Positions 1 through 15,000 of a stretch of DNA of 64,000 nt are shown piece by piece. The stretch is from Acanthosoma haemorrhoidale (Eukaryota > Arthropoda > Insecta > Hemiptera > Acanthosomatidae), in contig OV884015.1 in the NCBI GenBank assembly GCA_930367205.1, positions 107,014,509 through 107,078,508 of the forward strand, written 5' to 3'. The notes below the pieces were generated by a model. It was not told the DNA's origin, made no database searches, and worked only from the letters and a program-made list of their open reading frames with translations. The first letter of the stretch is position 1, and each line of letters begins with the position of its first letter. The position numbers were made by a program, and so were the translations under genes.

Positions 1-3000
1 AGAATTTTATGTAGTCACGTCATTTCATTGAGAGTAGCTTTAAAAATGCATTCATTCTCAAAATTTGACTTATGAAGGATTATTTTTCACAAAGAATGAC
101 AACCCTATCGTAGTACATATTGACCTTTGAAATTGAGACATATCTCTTTGGACTAGGGGAAAATATTTAAGTGATTCAAAATATTGTCAAAACTGTCTTG
201 ATTGAAAAATGTTTCAATGATAATCTAGATGAAATTTTTTTTCGCAAATAAAAACCTGCCACTATAGTATTAACCGGAATTCTATCCTCTTGATCGTCCC
301 GCCTGTTGAAGCGTTAGCCTAGTCAATATTGTATCTCTTTAGGAGGAGTCCATAAGTAGGCTCTGAATTCATTTAAATTTACAATTACATTATTTAGTGC
401 AGTCCTCACAAACATTTATGTTCACATATATGCATTTATTTCTCAAAATAATGGGTAAAAATAAAACAGTATATAATTCTAGTAGATATTTATTCAAACA
501 TCACACTATATTTCGTCTATTAGAATAAATCTAGTAGACATTATATAGAATTTTATGTAGTCACGTCATTTCATTGAGAGTAGCTTTAAAAATGCATTCA
601 TTCTCAAAATTTGACTTATGAAGGATTATTTTTCACAAAGAATGACAACCCTATCGTAGTACATATTGACCTTTGAAATTGAGACATATCTCTTTGGACT
701 AGGGGAAAATATTTAAGTGATTCAAAATATTGTCAAAACTGTCTTGATTGAAAAATGTTTCAATGATAATCTAGATGAAATTTTTTTTCGCAAATAAAAA
801 CCTGCCACTATAGTATTAACCGGAATTCTATCCTCTTGATCGTCCCGCCTGTTGAAGCGTTAGCCTAGTCAATATTGTATCTCTTTAGGAGGAGTCCATA
901 AGTAGGTTCTGAATTCATTTAAATTTACAATTACATTATTTAGTACAGTCCTCACAAACATTTATGTTCACATATATGCATTTATTTCTCAAAATAATGG
1001 GTAAAAATAAAACAGTATATAATTCTAGTAGATATTTATTCAAACATCACACTATATTTCGTCTATTAGAATAAATCTAGTAGGCATTATATAGAATTTT
1101 ATGTAGTCACGTCATTTCATTGAGAGTAGCTTTAAAAATGCATTCATTCTCAAAATTTGACTTATGAAGGATTATTTTTCACAAAGAATGACAACCCTAT
1201 CGTAGTACATATTGACCTTTGAAATTGAGACATATCTCTTTGGACTAGGGGAAAATATTTAAGTGATTCAAAATGTTGTTAACTGTCTTGATTGAAAAAT
1301 GTTTCAATGATAATCTAGATGAAATTTTTTTTCGCAAATAAAAACCTGCCACTATAGTATTAACCGGAATTCTATCCTCTTGATCGTCTCGCCTGTTGAA
1401 GCGTTAGCCTAGTCAATATTGTATCTCTTTAGGAGGAGTCCATAAATAGGTTCTGAATTCATTTAAATTTACAATTACATTATTTAGTGCAGTCCTCACA
1501 AACATTTATGTTCACATATATGCATTTATTTCTCAAAATAATGGGTAAAAATAAAACAGTATATAATTCTAGTAGATATTTATTCAAACATCACACTATA
1601 TTTCGTCTATTAGAATAAATCTAGTAGACATTATATAGAATTTTATGTAGTCACGTCATTTCATTGAGAGTAGCTTTAAAAATGCATTCATTCTCAAAAT
1701 TTGACTTATGAAGGATTATTTTTCACAAAGAATGACAACCCTATCGTAGTACATATTGACCTTTGAAATTGAGACATATCTCTTTGGACTAGGGGAAAAT
1801 ATTTAAGTGATTCAAAATATTGTCAAAACTGTCTTGATTGAAAAATGTTTCAATGATAATCTAGATGAAATTTTTTTTCGCAAATAAAAACCTGCCACTA
1901 TAGTATTAACCGGAATTCTATCCTCTTGATCGTCCCGCCTGTTGAAGCGTTAGCCTAGTCAATATTGTATCTCTTTAGGAGGAGTCCATAAATAGGTTCT
2001 GAATTCATTTAAATTTACAATTACATTATTTAGTGCAGTCCTCACAAACATTTATGTTCACATATATGCATTTATTTCTCAAAATAATGGGTAAAAATAA
2101 AACAGTATATAATTCTAGTAGATATTTATTCAAACATCACACTATATTTCGTCTATTAGAATAAATCTAGTAGACATTATATAGAATTTTATGTAGTCAC
2201 GTCATTTCATTGAGAGTAGCTTTAAAAATGCATTCATTCTCAAAATTTGACTTATGAAGGATTATTTTTCACAAAGAATGACAACCCTATCGTAGTACAT
2301 ATTGACCTTTGAAATTGAGACATATCTCTTTGGACTAGGGGAAAATATTTAAGTGATTCAAAATATTGTCAAAACTGTCTTGATTGAAAAATGTTTCAAT
2401 GATAATCTAGATGAAATTTTTTTTCGCAAATAAAAACCTGCCACTATAGTATTAACCGGAATTCTATCCTCTTGATCGTCCCGCCTGTTGAAGCGTTAGC
2501 CTAGTCAATATTGTATCTCTTTAGGAGGAGTCCATAAATAGGTTCTGAATTCATTTAAATTTACAATTACATTATTTAGTGCAGTCCTCACAAACATTTA
2601 TGTTCACATATATGCATTTATTTCTCAAAATAATGGGTAAAAATAAAACAGTATATAATTCTAGTAGATATTTATTCAAACATCACACTATATTTCGTCT
2701 ATTAGAATAAATCTAGTAGACATTATATAGAATTTTATGTAGTCACGTCATTTCATTGAGAGTAGCTTTAAAAATGCATTCATTCTCAAAATTTGACTTA
2801 TGAAGGATTATTTTTCACAAAGAATGACAACCCTATCGCAGTACATATTGGCCTATAAAATTGAGACATATCTCTTTGGACTAGGGGAAAATATTTAAGT
2901 GATTCAAAATATTGTCAAAACTGTCTTGATTGAAAAATGTTTCAATGATAATCTAGATGAAATTTTTTTTCGCAAATAAAAACCTGCCACTATAGTATTA

Positions 3001-6000
3001 ACCGGAATTCTATCCTCTTGATCGTCCCGCCTGTTGAAGCGTTAGCCTAGTCAATATTGTATCTCTTTAGGAGGAGTCCATAAGTAGGCTCTGAATTCAT
3101 TTAAATTTACAATTACATTATTTAGTGCAGTCCTCACAAACATTTATGTTCACATATATGCATTTATTTCTCAAAATAATGGGTAAAAATAAAACAGTAT
3201 ATAATTCTAGTAGATATTTATTCAAACATCACACTATATTTCGTCTATTAGAATAAATCTAGTAGGCATTATATAGAATTTTATGTAGTCACGTCATTTC
3301 ATTGAGAGTAGCTTTAAAAATGCATTCATTCTCAAAATTTGACTTATGAAGGATTATTTTTCACAAAGAATGACAACCCTATCGTAGTACATATTGACCT
3401 TTGAAATTGAGACATATCTCTTTGGACTAGGGGAAAATATTTAAGTGATTCAAAATATTGTCAAAACTGTCTTGATTGAAAAATGTTTCAATGATAATCT
3501 AGATGAAATTTTTTTTCGCAAATAAAAACCTGCCACTATAGTATTAACCGGAATTCTATCCTCTTGATCGTCCCACCTGTTGAAGCGTTAGCCTAGTCAA
3601 TATTGTATCTCTTTAGGAGGAGTCCATAAGTAGGTTCTGAATTCATTTAAATTTACAATTACATTATTTAGTACAGTCCTCACAAACATTTATGTTCACA
3701 TATATGCATTTATTTCTCAAAATAATGGGTAAAAATAAAACAGTATATAATTCTAGTAGATATTTATTCAAACATCACACTATATTTCGTCTATTAGAAT
3801 AAATCTAGTAGGCATTATATAGAATTTTATGTAGTCACGTCATTTCATTGAGAGTAGCTTTAAAAATGCATTCATTCTCAAAATTTGACTTATGAAGGAT
3901 TATTTTTCACAAAGAATGACAACCCTATCGCAGTACATATTGGCCTATAAAATTGAGACATATCTCTTTGGACTAGGGGAAAATATTTAAGTGATTCAAA
4001 ATATTGTCAAAACTGTCTTGATTGAAAAATGTTTCAATGATAATCTAGATGAAATTTTTTTTCGCAAATAAAAACCTGCCACTATAGTATTAACCGGAAT
4101 TCTATCCTCTTGATCGTCCCGCCTGTTGAAGCGTTAGCCTAGTCAATATTGTATCTCTTTAGGAGGAGTCCATAAGTAGGCTCTGAATTCATTTAAATTT
4201 ACAATTACATTATTTAGTGCAGTCCTCACAAACATTTATGTTCACATATATGCATTTATTTCTCAAAATAATGGGTAAAAATAAAACAGTATATAATTCT
4301 AGTAGATATTTATTCAAACATCACACTATATTTCGTCTATTAGAATAAATCTAGTAGACATTATATAGAATTTTATGTAGTCACGTCATTTCATTGAGAG
4401 TAGCTTTAAAAATGCATTCATTCTCAAAATTTGACTTATGAAGGATTATTTTTCACAAAGAATGACAACCCTATCGTAGTACATATTGACCTTTGAAATT
4501 GAGACATATCTCTTTGGACTAGGGGAAAATATTTAAGTGATTCAAAATATTGTCAAAACTGTCTTGATTGAAAAATGTTTCAATGATAATCTAGATGAAA
4601 TTTTTTTTCGCAAATAAAAACCTGCCACTATAGTATTAACCGGAATTCTATCCTCTTGATCGTCTCGCCTGTTGAAGCGTTAGCCTAGTCAATATTGTAT
4701 CTCTTTAGGAGGAGTCCATAAATAGGTTCTGAATTCATTTAAATTTACAATTACATTATTTAGTGCAGTCCTCACAAACATTTATGTTCACATATATGCA
4801 TTTATTTCTCAAAATAATGGGTAAAAATAAAACAGTATATAATTCTAGTAGATATTTATTCAAACATCACACTATATTTCGTCTATTAGAATAAATCTAG
4901 TAGACATTATATAGAATTTTATGTAGTCACGTCATTTCATTGAGAGTAGCTTTAAAAATGCATTCATTCTCAAAATTTGACTTATGAAGGATTATTTTTC
5001 ACAAAGAATGACAACCCTATCGTAGTACATATTGACCTTTGAAATTGAGACATATCTCTTTGGACTAGGGGAAAATATTTAAGTGATTCAAAATATTGTC
5101 AAAACTGTCTTGATTGAAAAATGTTTCAATGATGATCTAGATGAAATTTTTTTTCGCAAATAAAACCTGCCATTATAGTATTAACCGGAATTCTATCCTC
5201 TTGATCGTCTCGCCTGTTGAAGCGTTAGCCTAGTCAATATTGTATCTCTTTAGGAGGAGTCCATAAGTAGGCTCTGAATTCATTTAAATTTACAATTACA
5301 TTATTTAGTGCAGTCCTCACAAACATTTATGTTCACATATATGCATTTATTTCTCAAAATAATGGGTAAAAATAAAACAGTATATAATTCTAGTAGATAT
5401 TTATTCAAACATCACACTATATTTCGTCTATTAGAATAAATCTAGTAGACATTATATAGAATTTTATGTAGTCACGTCATTTCATTGAGAGTAGCTTTAA
5501 AAATGCATTCATTCTCAAAATTTGACTTATGAAGGATTATTTTTCACAAAGAATGACAACCCTATCGTAGTACATATTGACCTTTGAAATTGAGACATAT
5601 CTCTTTGGACTAGGGGAAAATATTTAAGTGATTCAAAATATTGTCAAAACTGTCTTGATTGAAAAATGTTTCAATGATAATCTAGATGAAATTTTTTTTC
5701 GCAAATAAAAACCTGCCACTATAGTATTAACCGGAATTCTATCCTCTTGATCGTCTCGCCTGTTGAAGCGTTAGCCTAGTCAATATTGTATCTCTTTAGG
5801 AGGAGTCCATAAATAGGTTCAGAATTCATTTAAATTTACAATTACATTATTTAGTGCAGTCCTCACAAACATTTATGTTCACATATATGCATTTATTTCT
5901 CAAAATAATGGGTAAAAATAAAACAGTATATAATTCTAGTAGATATTTATTCAAACATCACACTATATTTCGTCTATTAGAATAAATCTAGTAGACATTA

Positions 6001-9000
6001 TATAGAATTTTATGTAGTCACGTCATTTCATTGAGAGTAGCTTTAAAAATGCATTCATTCTCAAAATTTGACTTATGAAGGATTATTTTTCACAAAGAAT
6101 GACAACCCTATCGTAGTACATATTGACCTTTGAAATTGAGACATATCTCTTTGGACTAGGGGAAAATATTTAAGTGATTCAAAATATTGTCAAAACTGTC
6201 TTGATTGAAAAATGTTTCAATGATGATCTAGATGAAATTTTTTTTCGCAAATAAAACCTGCCATTATAGTATTAACCGGAATTCTATCCTCTTGATCGTC
6301 TCGCCTGTTGAAGCGTTAGCCTAGTCAATATTGTATCTCTTTAGGAGGAGTCCATAAGTAGGCTCTGAATTCATTTAAATTTACAATTACATTATTTAGT
6401 GCAGTCCTCACAAACATTTATGTTCACATATATGCATTTATTTCTCAAAATAATGGGTAAAAATAAAACAGTATATAATTCTAGTAGATATTTATTCAAA
6501 CATCACACTATATTTCGTCTATTAGAATAAATCTAGTAGACATTATATAGAATTTTATGTAGTCACGTCATTTCATTGAGAGTAGCTTTAAAAATGCATT
6601 CATTCTCAAAATTTGACTTATGAAGGATTATTTTTCACAAAGAATGACAACCCTATCGTAGTACATATTGACCTTTGAAATTGAGACATATCTCTTTGGA
6701 CTAGGGGAAAATATTTAAGTGATTCAAAATATTGTCAAAACTGTCTTGATTGAAAAATGTTTCAATGATAATCTAGATGAAATTTTTTTTCGCAAATAAA
6801 AACCTGCCACTATAGTATTAACCGGAATTCTATCCTCTTGATCGTCCCGCCTGTTGAAGCGTTAGCCTAGTCAATATTGTATCTCTTTAGGAGGAGTCCA
6901 TAAGTAGGCTCTGAATTCATTTAAATTTACAATTACATTATTTAGTACAGTCCTCACAAACATTTATGTTCACATATATGCATTTATTTCTCAAAATAAT
7001 GGGTAAAAATAAAACAGTATATAATTCTAGTAGATATTTATTCAAACATCACACTATATTTCGTCTATTAGAATAAATCTAGTAGACATTATATAGAATT
7101 TTATGTAGTCACGTCATTTCATTGAGAGTAGCTTTAAAAATGCATTCATTCTCAAAATTTGACTTATGAAGGATTATTTTTCACAAAGAATGACAACCCT
7201 ATCGTAGTACATATTGACCTTTGAAATTGAGACATATCTCTTTGGACTAGGGGAAAATATTTAAGTGATTCAAAATATTGTCAAAACTGTCTTGATTGAA
7301 AAATGTTTCAATGATAATCTAGATGAAATTTTTTTTCGCAAATAAAAACCTGCCACTATAGTATTAACCGGAATTCTATCCTCTTGATCGTCCCGCCTGT
7401 TGAAGCGTTAGCCTAGTCAATATTGTATCTCTTTAGGAGGAGTCCATAAGTAGGTTCTGAATTCATTTAAATTTACAATTACATTATTTAGTACAGTCCT
7501 CACAAACATTTATGTTCACATATATGCATTTATTTCTCAAAATAATGGGTAAAAATAAAACAGTATATAATTCTAGTAGATATTTATTCAAACATCACAC
7601 TATATTTCGTCTATTAGAATAAATCTAGTAGGCATTATATAGAATTTTATGTAGTCACGTCATTTCATTGAGAGTAGCTTTAAAAATGCATTCATTCTCA
7701 AAATTTGACTTATGAAGGATTATTTTTCACAAAGAATGACAACCCTATCGTAGTACATATTGACCTTTGAAATTGAGACATATCTCTTTGGACTAGGGGA
7801 AAATATTTAAGTGATTCAAAATGTTGTTAACTGTCTTGATTGAAAAATGTTTCAATGATAATCTAGATGAAATTTTTTTTCGCAAATAAAAACCTGCCAC
7901 TATAGTATTAACCGGAATTCTATCCTCTTGATCGTCTCGCCTGTTGAAGCGTTAGCCTAGTCAATATTGTATCTCTTTAGGAGGAGTCCATAAATAGGTT
8001 CTGAATTCATTTAAATTTACAATTACATTATTTAGTGCAGTCCTCACAAACATTTATGTTCACATATATGCATTTATTTCTCAAAATAATGGGTAAAAAT
8101 AAAACAGTATATAATTCTAGTAGATATTTATTCAAACATCACACTATATTTCGTCTATTAGAATAAATCTAGTAGACATTATATAGAATTTTATGTAGTC
8201 ACGTCATTTCATTGAGAGTAGCTTTAAAAATGCATTCATTCTCAAAATTTGACTTATGAAGGATTATTTTTCACAAAGAATGACAACCCTATCGTAGTAC
8301 ATATTGACCTTTGAAATTGAGACATATCTCTTTGGACTAGGGGAAAATATTTAAGTGATTCAAAATATTGTCAAAACTGTCTTGATTGAAAAATGTTTCA
8401 ATGATAATCTAGATGAAATTTTTTTTCGCAAATAAAAACCTGCCACTATAGTATTAACCGGAATTCTATCCTCTTGATCGTCCCGCCTGTTGAAGCGTTA
8501 GCCTAGTCAATATTGTATCTCTTTAGGAGGAGTCCATAAATAGGTTCTGAATTCATTTAAATTTACAATTACATTATTTAGTGCAGTCCTCACAAACATT
8601 TATGTTCACATATATGCATTTATTTCTCAAAATAATGGGTAAAAATAAAACAGTATATAATTCTAGTAGATATTTATTCAAACATCACACTATATTTCGT
8701 CTATTAGAATAAATCTAGTAGACATTATATAGAATTTTATGTAGTCACGTCATTTCATTGAGAGTAGCTTTAAAAATGCATTCATTCTCAAAATTTGACT
8801 TATGAAGGATTATTTTTCACAAAGAATGACAACCCTATCGTAGTACATATTGACCTTTGAAATTGAGACATATCTCTTTGGACTAGGGGAAAATATTTAA
8901 GTGATTCAAAATATTGTCAAAACTGTCTTGATTGAAAAATGTTTCAATGATAATCTAGATGAAATTTTTTTTCGCAAATAAAAACCTGCCACTATAGTAT

Positions 9001-12000
9001 TAACCGGAATTCTATCCTCTTGATCGTCCCGCCTGTTGAAGCGTTAGCCTAGTCAATATTGTATCTCTTTAGGAGGAGTCCATAAATAGGTTCTGAATTC
9101 ATTTAAATTTACAATTACATTATTTAGTGCAGTCCTCACAAACATTTATGTTCACATATATGCATTTATTTCTCAAAATAATGGGTAAAAATAAAACAGT
9201 ATATAATTCTAGTAGATATTTATTCAAACATCACACTATATTTCGTCTATTAGAATAAATCTAGTAGACATTATATAGAATTTTATGTAGTCACGTCATT
9301 TCATTGAGAGTAGCTTTAAAAATGCATTCATTCTCAAAATTTGACTTATGAAGGATTATTTTTCACAAAGAATGACAACCCTATCGTAGTACATATTGAC
9401 CTTTGAAATTGAGACATATCTCTTTGGACTAGGGGAAAATATTTAAGTGATTCAAAATATTGTCAAAACTGTCTTGATTGAAAAATGTTTCAATGATAAT
9501 CTAGATGAAATTTTTTTTCGCAAATAAAAACCTGCCACTATAGTATTAACCGGAATTCTATCCTCTTGATCGTCCCGCCTGTTGAAGCGTTAGCCTAGTC
9601 AATATTGTATCTCTTTAGGAGGAGTCCATAAATAGGTTCTGAATTCATTTAAATTTACAATTACATTATTTAGTGCAGTCCTCACAAACATTTATGTTCA
9701 CATATATGCATTTATTTCTCAAAATAATGGGTAAAAATAAAACAGTATATAATTCTAGTAGATATTTATTCAAACATCACACTATATTTCGTCTATTAGA
9801 ATAAATCTAGTAGACATTATATAGAATTTTATGTAGTCACGTCATTTCATTGAGAGTAGCTTTAAAAATGCATTCATTCTCAAAATTTGACTTATGAAGG
9901 ATTATTTTTCACAAAGAATGACAACCCTATCGTAGTACATATTGACCTTTGAAATTGAGACATATCTCTTTGGACTAGGGGAAAATATTTAAGTGATTCA
10001 AAATATTGTCAAAACTGTCTTGATTGAAAAATGTTTCAATGATAATCTAGATGAAATTTTTTTTCGCAAATAAAAACCTGCCACTATAGTATTAACCGGA
10101 ATTCTATCCTCTTGATCGTCCCGCCTGTTGAAGCGTTAGCCTAGTCAATATTGTATCTCTTTAGGAGGAGTCCATAAATAGGTTCTGAATTCATTTAAAT
10201 TTACAATTACATTATTTAGTGCAGTCCTCACAAACATTTATGTTCACATATATGCATTTATTTCTCAAAATAATGGGTAAAAATAAAACAGTATATAATT
10301 CTAGTAGATATTTATTCAAACATCACACTATATTTCGTCTATTAGAATAAATCTAGTAGACATTATATAGAATTTTATGTAGTCACGTCATTTCATTGAG
10401 AGTAGCTTTAAAAATGCATTCATTCTCAAAATTTGACTTATGAAGGATTATTTTTCACAAAGAATGACAACCCTATCGTAGTACATATTGACCTTTGAAA
10501 TTGAGACATATCTCTTTGGACTAGGGGAAAATATTTAAGTGATTCAAAATATTGTCAAAACTGTCTTGATTGAAAAATGTTTCAATGATAATCTAGATGA
10601 AATTTTTTTTCGCAAATAAAAACCTGCCACTATAGTATTAACCGGAATTCTATCCTCTTGATCGTCTCGCCTGTTGAAGCGTTAGCCTAGTCAATATTGT
10701 ATCTCTTTAGGAGGAGTCCATAAATAGGTTCTGAATTCATTTAAATTTACAATTACATTATTTAGTGCAGTCCTCACAAACATTTATGTTCACATATATG
10801 CATTTATTTCTCAAAATAATGGGTAAAAATAAAACAGTATATAATTCTAGTAGATATTTATTCAAACATCACACTATATTTCGTCTATTAGAATAAATCT
10901 AGTAGACATTATATAGAATTTTATGTAGTCACGTCATTTCATTGAGAGTAGCTTTAAAAATGCATTCATTCTCAAAATTTGACTTATGAAGGATTATTTT
11001 TCACAAAGAATGACAACCCTATCGTAGTACATATTGACCTTTGAAATTGAGACATATCTCTTTGGACTAGGGGAAAATATTTAAGTGATTCAAAATATTG
11101 TCAAAACTGTCTTGATTGAAAAATGTTTCAATGATAATCTAGATGAAATTTTTTTTCGCAAATAAAAACCTGCCACTATAGTATGAACCGGAATTCTATC
11201 CTCTTGATCGTCTCGCCTGTTGAAGCGTTAGCCTAGTCAATATTGTATCTCTTTAGGAGGAGTCCATAAGTAGGTTCTGAATTCATTTAAATTTACAATT
11301 ACATTATTTAGTGCAGTCCTCACAAACATTTATGTTCACATATATGCATTTATTTCTCAAAATAATGGGTAAAAATAAAACAGTATATAATTCTAGTAGA
11401 TATTTATTCAAACATCACACTATATTTCGTCTATTAGAATAAATCTAGTAGGCATTATATAGAATTTTATGTAGTCACGTCATTTCATTGAGAGTAGCTT
11501 TAAAAATGCATTCATTCTCAAAATTTGACTTATGAAGGATTATTTTTCACAAAGAATGACAACCCTATCGTAGTACATATTGACCTTTGAAATTGAGACA
11601 TATCTCTTTGGACTAGGGGAAAATATTTAAGTGATTCAAAATGTTGTTAACTGTCTTGATTGAAAAATGTTTCAATGATAATCTAGATGAAATTTTTTTT
11701 CGCAAATAAAAACCTGCCACTATAGTATTAACCGGAATTCTATCCTCTTGATCGTCTCGCCTGTTGAAGCGTTAGCCTAGTCAATATTGTATCTCTTTAG
11801 GAGGAGTCCATAAATAGGTTCTGAATTCATTTAAATTTACAATTACATTATTTAGTGCAGTCCTCACAAACATTTATGTTCACATATATGCATTTATTTC
11901 TCAAAATAATGGGTAAAAATAAAACAGTATATAATTCTAGTAGATATTTATTCAAACATCACACTATATTTCGTCTATTAGAATAAATCTAGTAGACATT

Positions 12001-15000
12001 ATATAGAATTTTATGTAGTCACGTCATTTCATTGAGAGTAGCTTTAAAAATGCATTCATTCTCAAAATTTGACTTATGAAGGATTATTTTTCACAAAGAA
12101 TGACAACCCTATCGTAGTACATATTGACCTTTGAAATTGAGACATATCTCTTTGGACTAGGGGAAAATATTTAAGTGATTCAAAATATTGTCAAAACTGT
12201 CTTGATTGAAAAATGTTTCAATGATAATCTAGATGAAATTTTTTTTCGCAAATAAAAACCTGCCACTATAGTATTAACCGGAATTCTATCCTCTTGATCG
12301 TCCCGCCTGTTGAAGCGTTAGCCTAGTCAATATTGTATCTCTTTAGGAGGAGTCCATAAATAGGTTCTGAATTCATTTAAATTTACAATTACATTATTTA
12401 GTGCAGTCCTCACAAACATTTATGTTCACATATATGCATTTATTTCTCAAAATAATGGGTAAAAATAAAACAGTATATAATTCTAGTAGATATTTATTCA
12501 AACATCACACTATATTTCGTCTATTAGAATAAATCTAGTAGACATTATATAGAATTTTATGTAGTCACGTCATTTCATTGAGAGTAGCTTTAAAAATGCA
12601 TTCATTCTCAAAATTTGACTTATGAAGGATTATTTTTCACAAAGAATGACAACCCTATCGTAGTACATATTGACCTTTGAAATTGAGACATATCTCTTTG
12701 GACTAGGGGAAAATATTTAAGTGATTCAAAATATTGTCAAAACTGTCTTGATTGAAAAATGTTTCAATGATAATCTAGATGAAATTTTTTTTCGCAAATA
12801 AAAACCTGCCACTATAGTATTAACCGGAATTCTATCCTCTTGATCGTCCCGCCTGTTGAAGCGTTAGCCTAGTCAATATTGTATCTCTTTAGGAGGAGTC
12901 CATAAATAGGTTCTGAATTCATTTAAATTTACAATTACATTATTTAGTGCAGTCCTCACAAACATTTATGTTCACATATATGCATTTATTTCTCAAAATA
13001 ATGGGTAAAAATAAAACAGTATATAATTCTAGTAGATATTTATTCAAACATCACACTATATTTCGTCTATTAGAATAAATCTAGTAGACATTATATAGAA
13101 TTTTATGTAGTCACGTCATTTCATTGAGAGTAGCTTTAAAAATGCATTCATTCTCAAAATTTGACTTATGAAGGATTATTTTTCACAAAGAATGACAACC
13201 CTATCGTAGTACATATTGACCTTTGAAATTGAGACATATCTCTTTGGACTAGGGGAAAATATTTAAGTGATTCAAAATATTGTCAAAACTGTCTTGATTG
13301 AAAAATGTTTCAATGATAATCTAGATGAAATTTTTTTTCGCAAATAAAAACCTGCCACTATAGTATTAACCGGAATTCTATCCTCTTGATCGTCTCGCCT
13401 GTTGAAGCGTTAGCCTAGTCAATATTGTATCTCTTTAGGAGGAGTCCATAAATAGGTTCTGAATTCATTTAAATTTACAATTACATTATTTAGTGCAGTC
13501 CTCACACACATTTATGTTCACATATATGCATTTATTTCTCAAAATAATGGGTAAAAATAAAACAGTATATAATTCTAGTAGATATTTATTCAAACATCAC
13601 ACTATATTTCGTCTATTAGAATAAATCTAGTAGACATTATATAGAATTTTATGTAGTCACGTCATTTCATTGAGAGTAGCTTTAAAAATGCATTCATTCT
13701 CAAAATTTGACTTATGAAGGATTATTTTTCACAAAGAATGACAACCCTATCGTAGTACATATTGACCTTTGAAATTGAGACATATCTCTTTGGACTAGGG
13801 GAAAATATTTAAGTGATTCAAAATATTGTCAAAACTGTCTTGATTGAAAAATGTTTCAATGATAATCTAGATGAAATTTTTTTTCGCAAATAAAAACCTG
13901 CCACTATAGTATGAACCGGAATTCTATCCTCTTGATCGTCTCGCCTGTTGAAGCGTTAGCCTAGTCAATATTGTATCTCTTTAGGAGGAGTCCATAAGTA
14001 GGTTCTGAATTCATTTAAATTTACAATTACATTATTTAGTGCAGTCCTCACAAACATTTATGTTCACATATATGCATTTATTTCTCAAAATAATGGGTAA
14101 AAATAAAACAGTATATAATTCTAGTAGATATTTATTCAAACATCACACTATATTTCGTCTATTAGAATAAATCTAGTAGACATTATATAGAATTTTATGT
14201 AGTCACGTCATTTCATTGAGAGTAGCTTTAAAAATGCATTCATTCTCAAAATTTGACTTATGAAGGATTATTTTTCACAAAGAATGACAACCCTATCGCA
14301 GTACATATTGGCCTATAAAATTGAGACATATCTCTTTGGACTAGGGGAAAATATTTAAGTGATTCAAAATATTGTCAAAACTGTCTTGATTGAAAAATGT
14401 TTCAATGATAATCTAGATGAAATTTTTTTTCGCAAATAAAAACCTGCCACTATAGTATTAACCGGAATTCTATCCTCTTGATCGTCCCGCCTGTTGAAGC
14501 GTTAGCCTAGTCAATATTGTATCTCTTTAGGAGGAGTCCATAAGTAGGCTCTGAATTCATTTAAATTTACAATTACATTATTTAGTGCAGTCCTCACAAA
14601 CATTTATGTTCACATATATGCATTTATTTCTCAAAATAATGGGTAAAAATAAAACAGTATATAATTCTAGTAGATATTTATTCAAACATCACACTATATT
14701 TCGTCTATTAGAATAAATCTAGTAGGCATTATATAGAATTTTATGTAGTCACGTCATTTCATTGAGAGTAGCTTTAAAAATGCATTCATTCTCAAAATTT
14801 GACTTATGAAGGATTATTTTTCACAAAGAATGACAACCCTATCGTAGTACATATTGACCTTTGAAATTGAGACATATCTCTTTGGACTAGGGGAAAATAT
14901 TTAAGTGATTCAAAATATTGTCAAAACTGTCTTGATTGAAAAATGTTTCAATGATAATCTAGATGAAATTTTTTTTCGCAAATAAAAACCTGCCACTATA